From: Neptunomonas qingdaonensis
GTDB taxonomy: Bacteria > Pseudomonadota > Gammaproteobacteria > Pseudomonadales > Balneatricaceae
Direction of reading: 5' to 3'
DNA: 64,000 bases
NCBI RefSeq assembly: GCF_900113275.1
Contig: NZ_FOOU01000010.1
Span: forward strand, 99,842 to 163,841
Both the position numbers and the translations under genes were made by a program. Every line of letters starts with the position of its first letter. Within the stretch, counting starts at the first letter, position 1. Of this stretch, positions 56,363 to 63,979 are shown one piece after another. The notes beneath the pieces were generated by a model that was given only the letters and a program-made list of their open reading frames with translations, was not told the origin of the DNA and ran no database searches.

Positions 56363-56417
56363 ATACTAAGTATTGCTTAGTATCAAATTGCCTGTAATAC
56401 TAAGAAAATCTTAGCTT
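56363..56417 (+). promoter_or_regulatory. Paired operators before xre
   Basis: A perfect inverted repeat ATACTAAG (56363-56370) with CTTAGTAT (56376-56383) around a 5-base spacer is followed 34 bases on by ATACTAAG (56397-56404) with CTTAGCTT (56410-56417). The two lie just upstream of xre, and the spacing and shape suit dimeric Xre binding and autoregulation of the tniQ-cas operon. Confidence 0.75.
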
Positions 56418-56440
56418 CATTCCACTGATAGTTAAGATAA

Positions 56441-56734
56441 ATGAATAGTCCATTGGCACACAGATTGAGGTCTGCTCGACAGGCTGCCAATCTTACACAG
56501 CAACAACTCGGTATTCGGCTTGGTATGGATCCCAACACGGCAAGCGCTAGAATGAATCAATATGAGAAGGGTAAGCATGCTCCTGATTATCAAACTGCCA
56601 AGCGTATGGCGGATGAGTTAGGTGTACCTGTTGCATACCTCTATTGTGATGATGATATGTTGGCAGAATTGATTTGCGTCATCGCTAAGCTAAAAGAATC
56701 AGAGAAGGCAGAGTTGTTAGAAAAGCTGAGGTAA
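56441..56734 (+). CDS. Xre-family regulator of the CAST
   Basis: This 97-residue protein is a single Cro/C1-type helix-turn-helix: LRSARQAANLTQQQLGIRLG with QYEKGKHAPDYQTAKRMADE. It also has a short C-terminal helix (LAELICVIAKLKESEKAELL). In I-F3 transposons a small Xre-like gene precedes tniQ and controls expression of the guide RNA and transposition genes. Paired palindromes upstream suggest it binds its own promoter. Confidence 0.9.
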   Translation: MNSPLAHRLRSARQAANLTQQQLGIRLGMDPNTASARMNQYEKGKHAPDYQTAKRMADELGVPVAYLYCDDDMLAELICVIAKLKESEKAELLEKLR

Positions 56735-56806
56735 GGGGGGCTGCTGGGGCGTTAATAGTTTCTAGATGGGCTGTAGATGGATAACGAATAGTGAATACGA
56801 GGTCGT

Positions 56807-58045
56807 ATGCAGCTACTTGTCAGGCCAGAACCTTATGAAGATGAATCGTTAGAGAGCTACTTGCTTCGGCTCTCATCGGCTAATTTTCTTGAATCCTACC
56901 CGTTACTCAGCGGATCTATTCGGGAATGGTTATGGGAAAATGACCGCGATGCTGCCAGCGCATTTCCTCTCGCTTTATCCCAAATTAATATTTACCACGC
57001 CAAACAAAGTAGTAGTTTTCGTATACGTGCGATCCGCTTAGTTGAGTCTCTGACTGGTTTAGAACGGTTGCCGTTACTTAAATTAGCGATTCTTAACTCT
57101 TCTGATAAATACGGCAATGGCTTGAGTGCCGTTGTCCGTAATGGCGTTTTTACACCTCGCTGTTTTTTGCGCAGTGACGGTATACCTGTTTGTCCTCATT
57201 GCTTAGCCGAGTCCTCTTATATACGCCAGCATTGGCACTTTTTACATTATTCCGCCTGCGTTGAACACGAATGCGTATTGCTGGAGCGCTGCCCTGCTTG
57301 TAAAGCGACGCTGAATTATTTAGACCATGAGCAAATTGGAACATGTACCTGCGGTTTCGAGTTGAAGAGTGCCAGCGTTGAAAGTGCTGATTGCGACGCA
57401 CTAACACTGAGCCAAATTGTAGTAGGTCACATCTCTAACACAGAAAGCGCTTTATCTAGTGAACCATCGCTCTCAATCAGGTACGGCGCGTTGTTGTGGT
57501 ATTACTTGAGAAGAAACAAAGGATTGGAGACGGATAAAAAGATTGAACCTGCAGGCCTGAAGGGCGCGCTTGAGTATTTCAGTCGTTGGCCTGAGTCGCT
57601 AAAAAATGAGCTACAAGGCTGTGGTGATACAGCAGAGCAGCGTTTAATAGCAGGCTTCAACAAAACGTCATTTCAACATGTTTTTGGAAACATGGTCTTA
57701 TCTGCCAGTCATTTTCCGAGCGAGCATGTGAGTCAGAACTTTATACTGGATGAGGTATTGTCATTCCTTGAGGCTCTAGTCTTAGACAACCCAAAAACAA
57801 AGCGAGCTAATATAGCTGATGTATTGCTATCTGTGGCAGAGGTTGCCGTTGTTCTTGCAACATCTCATGAGCAAGTTTATCGGTTATACCAGGAGGGTTT
57901 TCTGGAGCTTTCGTTGCGGCTGCCGAGTAAGACTAAACTTGGTAGCCATACGCCTGCATTTTATCTACGCCAGGTCTTTGAGTTTCGTGCTGCGCATGGT
58001 CAGCCATCACCACAAGCCCAGAACGCCTATCTTTCAGGGTGGTAA
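56807..58045 (+). CDS. tniQ: TniQ, target selector joining Cascade to transposase
   Basis: This 412-residue TniQ protein has the N-terminal helix-turn-helix-like MQLLVRPEPYEDESLESYLL typical of TniQ. Zinc-finger cysteines follow: CPHCLAE near 128, CPACKA near 162 and CTCGFE near 183. It dimerises and docks on the Cas6 end of the Cascade complex, recruiting TnsC at the RNA-chosen site. It lies directly before cas8 (stop/start TAATG overlap), so it is expressed with the Cascade genes. Confidence 0.93.
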   Translation: MQLLVRPEPYEDESLESYLLRLSSANFLESYPLLSGSIREWLWENDRDAASAFPLALSQINIYHAKQSSSFRIRAIRLVESLTGLERLPLLKLAILNSSDKYGNGLSAVVRNGVFTPRCFLRSDGIPVCPHCLAESSYIRQHWHFLHYSACVEHECVLLERCPACKATLNYLDHEQIGTCTCGFELKSASVESADCDALTLSQIVVGHISNTESALSSEPSLSIRYGALLWYYLRRNKGLETDKKIEPAGLKGALEYFSRWPESLKNELQGCGDTAEQRLIAGFNKTSFQHVFGNMVLSASHFPSEHVSQNFILDEVLSFLEALVLDNPKTKRANIADVLLSVAEVAVVLATSHEQVYRLYQEGFLELSLRLPSKTKLGSHTPAFYLRQVFEFRAAHGQPSPQAQNAYLSGW

Positions 58046-60132
58046 TGAATATGGACTTTCTCCAGTTACTTAACCTTAACGATCAAGATGAGCAATCTCT
58101 ACAGATACGCAAAGCCTTCGCGCCTTACACGCCGTTGTTAGATGTAACGGGAAATGAAATTTTAGCCCTGGTGGTTTTGCTGAATCTGACGTTAAAGCGG
58201 GATACTGTTAAATACCTGTTAGATGAAAAACTTGCCAAAGCTACATTGAAAAATCAGAAGCACCTGGATACTTGTGTATCAGAAGTACGTTGGTTGCATA
58301 GCCATAATCTAAAATATCCCGATACCAGAGTATCTGGGCAGCGTTTGATCGTAGAAGCTCAACCAATGACCGAAGGCGTTATTTCTTCGTCACTATTTCC
58401 ACTGATGCTTGGTTGGTCTCACAATGCGAGTGCGGTGAATAAAGCGAAGTTGTTTGGATCATCTTTTTTATGGAAGCAACGGGTTTGTAACCTAGCGAAT
58501 TTACTTGTTGAAAAAGAACTTGAGTGGCAAAAAGCATTTCAAGCGTTAGGAATGACAAAGCGTCAGGTGTATGAACTAAGAGAGCAGGTACTGCAGGCGA
58601 TAAACGAAAATCAGATACCGTCAGAGGTGAGTGATTTTTCACCTCAGTTACGTTTCCCCTATGAAGGTGATTATATTTCCATTACGCCAGTGGTGTCTCA
58701 TGCGGTACAAGCATCACTTCAGCAGCATAGATCTCAACACGTAGGGCATTTTGCTGATGTTAGTCATGCTCACCCTGCGAGCGTGGGGGATTTGAGTTCA
58801 TCGCTTGGAGGGCATATTTCTGTATTGAATTACCCACCACCTGTTTGGCCTTCAAATACAAGCAACCTGCATCATTCAAGGCTGGCCAGAGTCTTGGCGG
58901 GAAAAGAAGTTTTTGAAATCGGAGCTATCCGTAATAAAGCTTTTCTACAGGCCTTGGACGCATTGGCGTCAAGTAACAGGCAGCAAACACGACAACTAAG
59001 AAAGAAGAGTCGTGTTGTTAGCTTACGATTTATTAGAAAGAAACTGGCAGAGTGGATTGCCCCACTTATTGAGTGGCGGGAGGTATGCCTGGAAAATGCT
59101 TACAGCATTGATGATTGCGGAATTGGTGTATTAGAACGTCAGTTATTAGAAGTCGACTATGACCAATACCCAACATTGATCTCTTTATTAAACCAGCGTT
59201 TACACCAGCAATTACAAAGGGGTAACACAACGTCAAAATACGCTTATCATCCACAGCTACTAACACCCCTGAAAAGTCAGCTCTTATGGCTTTTGAGAAG
59301 CTTTGGAAAGGTAGCAACACCACCTGAAGTCCCCTCATCTTCGTCACAGTATTTGTATCTTCAAGGATCGCGGGTGTTTGATGCCAACTCATTAGCAAAC
59401 CCCTATCTTACCGGCGTTCCTTCACTGACCGCCTTATGGGGCTTTGCGCATAATTTTCAAAGACGAATGAATAAGTTGATGAGCCGTAACCTTCGAGTAA
59501 AAGGCGTAGGTTGGTTTATACGTGGTTATTCAGCAAAGCCAACGTCAAAGTTACCTGAGTTTTCTGTTCTGAAAAGAGATGATCAATCCATAAAACGCCC
59601 TGGTGTGATTACATCGAGATACTGCGATTTAGTCATGGATGTTGTTCTTGAGCTTGAACGGAATGACGAAGAGGTACTACTCACCAGTGCCGATGTGCAG
59701 TTTTTACAGGCGGCGCTGCCTTCTGCTTTCGCCGGTGGGTGCTTACAACCCCCATCTTTATATGAGAGTAAGGACTGGTGTAAAGTTTACTCAGATCGGC
59801 AGTTATTATTTTCTACATTAGTGCGGTTACCAAGAAATGGATGCTGGGTATGCCCGTCAAAAACGAAGCTAAAGGGCTTTGACGATATATTTGAAAGCTG
59901 CAGTCGGGATAGTTTTGAAAAACCAGCGATGGTGGGATACGCGTTACTGGAAGAGCCTGGTGAGCGTTATGGAAGCATCGAACAACCTCATGCTTTTGCT
60001 GAGCCGCTTATTGGTATGGTCAATTGTAAATCAGCCATTGAGGTACGTTTGAAAGGGGAGAAGGCGTTTTTCAACGACTCATTTTGGAATATCTATACAG
60101 AGAAAAGATGTATTCTTATAAAAAAAGCATAA
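58045..60132 (+). CDS. cas8f: Cas8f/Cas5f fusion of type I-F3 Cascade
   Basis: A protein of about 695 residues at the position of the natural Cas8-Cas5 fusion of I-F3 CAST Cascade. It recognises the PAM and holds the 5' handle of the crRNA. I recognise it mainly from context and size, plus fused-protein traits such as the CWVCPSKTKLKGFDD stretch in the C-terminal part, since Cas8f proteins diverge strongly. The start is ATG 58045 overlapping the TniQ stop (or ATG 58051). The Cas7 gene follows after 10 bases. Confidence 0.88.
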   Translation: MNMDFLQLLNLNDQDEQSLQIRKAFAPYTPLLDVTGNEILALVVLLNLTLKRDTVKYLLDEKLAKATLKNQKHLDTCVSEVRWLHSHNLKYPDTRVSGQRLIVEAQPMTEGVISSSLFPLMLGWSHNASAVNKAKLFGSSFLWKQRVCNLANLLVEKELEWQKAFQALGMTKRQVYELREQVLQAINENQIPSEVSDFSPQLRFPYEGDYISITPVVSHAVQASLQQHRSQHVGHFADVSHAHPASVGDLSSSLGGHISVLNYPPPVWPSNTSNLHHSRLARVLAGKEVFEIGAIRNKAFLQALDALASSNRQQTRQLRKKSRVVSLRFIRKKLAEWIAPLIEWREVCLENAYSIDDCGIGVLERQLLEVDYDQYPTLISLLNQRLHQQLQRGNTTSKYAYHPQLLTPLKSQLLWLLRSFGKVATPPEVPSSSSQYLYLQGSRVFDANSLANPYLTGVPSLTALWGFAHNFQRRMNKLMSRNLRVKGVGWFIRGYSAKPTSKLPEFSVLKRDDQSIKRPGVITSRYCDLVMDVVLELERNDEEVLLTSADVQFLQAALPSAFAGGCLQPPSLYESKDWCKVYSDRQLLFSTLVRLPRNGCWVCPSKTKLKGFDDIFESCSRDSFEKPAMVGYALLEEPGERYGSIEQPHAFAEPLIGMVNCKSAIEVRLKGEKAFFNDSFWNIYTEKRCILIKKA

Positions 60133-60142
60133 GGTGGGCGTT

Positions 60143-61177
60143 ATGGAGCTCTGCAAACATCTTAGTTATCAGCGATCGCTGAGCCCTAGTAAAGCAGTCT
60201 TTTTTTATAAGACTGATGTGAGTGAGTTTGAACCTCTGCAGGTCGAAATTAATCATATCCAAGGTCAGAAATGTTCCCACTCAGAAGCTTACCAGTCGGG
60301 AAACCAGCCTAAAAATATACAACCCCAAGATTTGGCTTATAGCAATCCTGTCGCAATAGAAACCTGTTATGTACCCCCCACCGTCAATGAGCTGTACTGT
60401 CGCTTTTCTCTCAGGGTCGAAGCCAACTCGCTTCATCCGTTAGTTTGCAGCGATGAGTCAGTACATCTTCTTCTGAGTGAGTTGGCGCTTAAGTACAAAG
60501 CTGCAGGAGGATACCTGCAGCTTGCTGAGCGCTATTGTAAGAACATATTGTTGGGTGGCTGGTTATGGCGAAACCAACACGCAAAATCTATGCAGATAGA
60601 AATACTAACGTCTGATGATCAGTCTTTTGTGATTGAAGATGCGACTCAATTAACCTGGGACAATTGGCCAAAAAAAGAAAGCGGCGTTCTTAAAGCGCTA
60701 GCTGCTGGTATGGAGTCTGCTTTAACAGACCCAAGCGTTTTTTGGTTCGCGGATATTACCGCCAAGATAAAGACCACGTTTTGCCAAGAGATCATCCCCA
60801 GCCAATGCTTTACCGACCATTTGGCCAGAGGTGAAGCGTCGCGCCAATATGCGAAGGTTGAGTTACCTGATGGAAGAAACGCCGCGAGCTTTAATGCGGA
60901 GAAGGTAGGCGCTGCAATTCAGAGTATTGATGATTGGTGGGTAGAAGGCGCTGAAAAAAAGCTACGAGTCCACGAATATGGGGCTGATCGCCGCTTTATT
61001 ATCGCTCAACGTCGTCCAGACAAAGGCAATGATTTTTACTCTCTTATTAGACATTGTGAAGAATATATAACGTTATTGGCAGACTTTAAGAAAGGGAGTT
61101 CCATACCTGATGATATCCATTATGTGATGTCAGTTCTTGTAAAAGCAGGCATGTTTCAGAAAGGGAAATCTGGATGA
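60143..61177 (+). CDS. cas7f: Cas7f (Csy3), crRNA backbone subunit
   Basis: This protein of about 344 residues is recognised as Cas7f (Csy3) by features such as LSYQRSLSPSKAVFFYKT near residue 8, CRFSLRVEANSLHPLVCSD in the middle, GGWLWRNQHAKSMQIEIL near 150, and SRQYAKVELPDGRNAASFN near 235. Six copies line the crRNA in I-F Cascade and flip out every sixth base. Start ATG 60143 has AAGGTGG upstream. It overlaps cas6 by 4 bases. Confidence 0.93.
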   Translation: MELCKHLSYQRSLSPSKAVFFYKTDVSEFEPLQVEINHIQGQKCSHSEAYQSGNQPKNIQPQDLAYSNPVAIETCYVPPTVNELYCRFSLRVEANSLHPLVCSDESVHLLLSELALKYKAAGGYLQLAERYCKNILLGGWLWRNQHAKSMQIEILTSDDQSFVIEDATQLTWDNWPKKESGVLKALAAGMESALTDPSVFWFADITAKIKTTFCQEIIPSQCFTDHLARGEASRQYAKVELPDGRNAASFNAEKVGAAIQSIDDWWVEGAEKKLRVHEYGADRRFIIAQRRPDKGNDFYSLIRHCEEYITLLADFKKGSSIPDDIHYVMSVLVKAGMFQKGKSG

Positions 61178-61803
61178 AACGCTACTTTTTTTGTGTGAAG
61201 TATCTTTTGGATGGATCAGACCCGCAGTTGTTAGCTGGGCGGTGTATCTCTGTTTTGCATGGCTACATGATCAAGCACTTAATCAGTAGTATTGGTGTTA
61301 GTTTTCCTCAGTGGAGCTACGAATCACTAGGGTTGTCTATTGCTTTTGTTAGCGATGATTTAGAACACTTGCGCGCATTACGAGCCCAATCGTATTTTAA
61401 GATGATGTCTGATGAAGGTTTTTTTGCAATAACAGAGGTTATGCAGGTGCCTGATAATTTGCAAGAAGTACGGTTTGTTCGTAATCAATCCATAGCTAAG
61501 TTATTTGCGGGAGAAACAAGGCGTCGATTGGCGAGAGCAAAGCGACGAGCAGAAGAACGCGGCGATGTTTTTGAGCCGGTAGTATCAAATGATAAACGTG
61601 AAGTTGGGCACTTTCATCGCCTCAAGGCTGGTAGCAAAAGCAATGGGGAAGATTTTATCCTCCATATCCAAAAAGAGAACGTTAATAGACCGCTTGAAGA
61701 TGAGGTTGATACGGAGTTTAATAATTATGGATTTGCAACGAATATTAGTATTAGAGGAATGGTTCCTGAGTTAAGTGAATATATAACAAAATCAAGAATT
61801 TAG
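61174..61803 (+). CDS. cas6f: Cas6f (Csy4), crRNA-processing endonuclease
   Basis: This 209-residue Cas6f cuts within the repeat 3' of the stem loop and stays bound to it. GVSFPQW near residue 40 and the arginine-rich helix RRRLARAKRRAEER near 115-128 (which grips the repeat stem) are visible. Histidines at 29 and 35 (SVLHGYMIKH) are candidates for the catalytic residue. The C-terminal strand region NYGFATNISIRG matches family form. It is the last cas gene, 67 bases before the CRISPR array. Confidence 0.92.
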   Translation: MKRYFFCVKYLLDGSDPQLLAGRCISVLHGYMIKHLISSIGVSFPQWSYESLGLSIAFVSDDLEHLRALRAQSYFKMMSDEGFFAITEVMQVPDNLQEVRFVRNQSIAKLFAGETRRRLARAKRRAEERGDVFEPVVSNDKREVGHFHRLKAGSKSNGEDFILHIQKENVNRPLEDEVDTEFNNYGFATNISIRGMVPELSEYITKSRI

Positions 61804-61869
61804 CAGGTCGATTTATTTATGAATTAAACTGTAATTTTGATCAACAAGGGATAGATTAGATTTTGATGT

Positions 61870-62078
61870 TTTCCCTGCCGAATAGGCAGCTGAAAAGAAC
61901 TGCGGAGCGCGTTGGTTTAAAGAAAAAGAATGCCCTGCCGTGTAGGCAGCTGAAAAGTGGGGGTAAATCGTGGCTTTAGCCACCGCTGAGTATCCTGCCG
62001 GGTAGGCAGTTGAAAATAGGACTGGAAGAAAGCAACCACATCGGTCTATAAAATCCTGCCGAAAGGCAGAATGGTATT
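61870..62078 (+). CRISPR. Short degenerate type I-F3 CRISPR array (4 repeats, 3 spacers)
   Basis: Repeats of 28 bases start at 61870, 61930, 61990 and 62051 (CTGCC...GGCAG stems). Spacers are 32 bases (61898-61929 and 61958-61989) and 33 bases (62018-62050). The canonical I-F stem loop is kept, but the loop bases and 5' ends differ in every copy (loop GAATA, GTGTA, GGGTA). Repeat 3 ends TTGAAAAT instead of CTGAAAAG, and repeat 4 keeps only its stem CTGCC-GAAA-GGCAG. The last spacer targets ffs; spacers 1 and 2 have no visible match in the window. Confidence 0.92.
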
Positions 62079-62170
62079 GATACTGTCTGGTAAGGGGATT
62101 GGCAGAACGTTAAGTAGACGTCAATTCCCTTGTCAGCATTAGCTATTAAAAATGTGAAGAGGTTAGATGT

Positions 62171-62293
62171 ATGCCGTTTCCTTGGTTTCCAGTTACAGCC
62201 CTGGCTGTATTTGCGATCATTATTTGCTCTATTGGTCTTGCTGTGCACTATACCCATAAAAAATATGATCAAGACCCAATAAAGAAACAATAA
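62171..62293 (+). CDS. Small membrane protein (40 residues)
   Basis: A 40-residue frame, MPFPWFPVTALAVFAIIICS then a basic end (HYTHKKYDQDPIKKQ), forms one membrane helix (about 8-26). The ribosome-binding site AAGAGG lies 8 bases before the ATG, which strongly supports translation. It lies between the CRISPR array and the decayed guide, on the same strand as the cas genes. No family recognised. Confidence 0.6.
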   Translation: MPFPWFPVTALAVFAIIICSIGLAVHYTHKKYDQDPIKKQ

Positions 62294-62380
62294 TCAGTAT
62301 CTCTGTGTATTACGCTTTTTCTAGCTCGCTAATACTGTTTATTCTTTGTTGTGTATTTTACCGAGAAACACCTTGAGATA

Positions 62381-62413
62381 AGGACTGGAGGTAAGCAGGC
62401 ACATCGGTCTGTT
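62381..62413 (+). repeat. Decayed second copy of the ffs-homing guide
   Basis: This 33-base stretch matches the ffs protospacer at 25 of 33 positions and the functional homing spacer at 27 of 33. Its flanks keep only traces of repeats (AGTCCTGC on the right, no stem). It is probably an old repeat-spacer unit, or a precursor of the current homing spacer, that has lost its repeats. Confidence 0.8.
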
Positions 62414-62517
62414 AAGTCCTGCTGTGAAATATTAACGAATTTAATAATCACACGGTAAACGCTGTATTGTTTTGGATACTTTTTATTTTTCTTATGTCAT
62501 GTCGGATTAATTGAAGT

Positions 62518-63543
62518 CTAACCGTCGGAGCTTAATTTTAACCAATCTTTTTTTGTATGCTCATAGATCCTATCCCATTCATATTCATCATGTATAGTTG
62601 GAAGTGCAGCCGCCATAGCGAAAGGCAATGTGTTTGAGAATAGCGAATGCAGTTGATTGCCTACGTCATGATGCAGGAGATGATAGCCACGTTTATCTGA
62701 ATAAGATTGAAGATATCTTAATAATATCAGATAGATCGTAAGTACTGAGCGGTTTTTTTTTGAAAGGTTGGAGCTTGAATCGATAGCCCTGTCGCAATAG
62801 TAAATAATCGCTGGAAGATCCATATCTTGGTCTGGAGAACCAGATAGAAAGGTACTGCAATGGCCAATACTTATTGCTAGTTTCCCTTCACTATAACCAT
62901 CAAAATTATCGGCTGTACAAAGAACTCTACAGAGATTATCCACTGCAGAAGTGAGCGAGTCACTTACACCTTCTAAGAATATGTTGTATCCGATGAAAAA
63001 GCGCTGGAGTGCAGTAAAAAACTGCTTTGTTTCTTTTTGTGGGACTGGGCGTGCGGTCCAGTGCATCACCGCATTGAATCTGCTCATGTGAGAGAGAGCG
63101 TCACTAAAGAGTAGATTATTATTGGGGACAGCAGTTCCTTGCAGATAATGCTTAAGGTCATCAATCAACTTATTTAATTCTGTCCATTTTAAAAATTTCC
63201 GATCACGTAAAAAACCATATTTTGTAAGTATTAGCTCTTGAGAAATATCTTCCAGTATAGGCAAAAGGATAATTTCGTTTTCGGCTTCCTCTTTATCCCT
63301 AATAAGCTGTAGTTCTCGGTTAGTCCATTCTTTTGAGAGAAAGGCTTTCGAAAAGATAACCAGTCCGAATCGGGCGTTATTCAGGGCTTGAGGAATACTT
63401 TGATCAAGGTGTTCGCCCAGTCTAAGATCTTGTGAATCAATCCAAAATGTTATTCCGTTATCTTTTAGAAGCTCCGTGAGCGGCTTTATATAGCTATCCT
63501 TGTCTTCGGATGCGTGGCAGATGAAAACGTCTTTATGGCTCAT
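62518..63543 (-). CDS. TIR-domain protein, putative defence effector
   Basis: This 341-residue protein has an N-terminal TIR domain (1-140) starting MSHKDVFICHASEDKDSYIK. The conserved WIDSQDLRLGEHLD is near 34-47. Glu77 in EWTNRELQL corresponds to the catalytic glutamate of NAD-cleaving TIR enzymes. The rest (150-341) is a helical region without recognised domain. It overlaps the upstream 148-residue gene by 11 bases, forming a two-gene operon. Bacterial TIR effectors act in phage defence through NAD depletion or signalling. Confidence 0.88.
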   Translation of the reverse strand: MSHKDVFICHASEDKDSYIKPLTELLKDNGITFWIDSQDLRLGEHLDQSIPQALNNARFGLVIFSKAFLSKEWTNRELQLIRDKEEAENEIILLPILEDISQELILTKYGFLRDRKFLKWTELNKLIDDLKHYLQGTAVPNNNLLFSDALSHMSRFNAVMHWTARPVPQKETKQFFTALQRFFIGYNIFLEGVSDSLTSAVDNLCRVLCTADNFDGYSEGKLAISIGHCSTFLSGSPDQDMDLPAIIYYCDRAIDSSSNLSKKNRSVLTIYLILLRYLQSYSDKRGYHLLHHDVGNQLHSLFSNTLPFAMAAALPTIHDEYEWDRIYEHTKKDWLKLSSDG

Positions 63544-63979
63544 TTGTTGACTCTAGCTCCGTTAAATCTTCTACGCCTGCCATGTCTGATAGCATACGAG
63601 TATAAATTGTTAGCTTATCTTGTAATGAGTGAAGTTCTTCTCGGAATTCAAGGCAGCACAGTGAATCATTATCGAAGTCATTACGCTTAGCAACAGGGTG
63701 CCATTTAGATGTAAATGGACGTATGATTTGATTTAGCACAACAGCTGCTATCTTTGTGAATTCAAGACAATGGCGGCCGTTCTCTTTTAATATGTCTCTG
63801 GTTAATGGAAACATCTGATGCACGCTATCTAACGCGGCGTATTCATCTCCATCCCTGACCTCTAACCGCTGAGTTGTTACGCGTGTAAGTAGCTCTACAT
63901 ATAGTGTAAGCGGCCGGTTATCACACCTTGCTAATAACCGCCGACGTCCAGTTGTGCGGTAGCAATTCACCAATGACAT
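63533..63979 (-). CDS. Unknown partner of the TIR protein
   Basis: A 148-residue protein with no recognised family. It is helical, with CLEFTKIAAVVLNQIIRPF and FREELHSLQDKLTIYTRMLS. The frame is open to the right window edge, so the true start may lie beyond it; ATG at 63979 is the first visible. Its 11-base overlap with the TIR gene suggests a sensor, antitoxin or activator partner. Confidence 0.6.
   Translation of the reverse strand: MSLVNCYRTTGRRRLLARCDNRPLTLYVELLTRVTTQRLEVRDGDEYAALDSVHQMFPLTRDILKENGRHCLEFTKIAAVVLNQIIRPFTSKWHPVAKRNDFDNDSLCCLEFREELHSLQDKLTIYTRMLSDMAGVEDLTELESTNEP

Noticed and set aside
45308..56440. A tnsD or tnsE gene for a second targeting pathway
   Set aside because: Only one TniQ-family gene (56807-58045) is present; no TnsE-like frame was found in the cargo.
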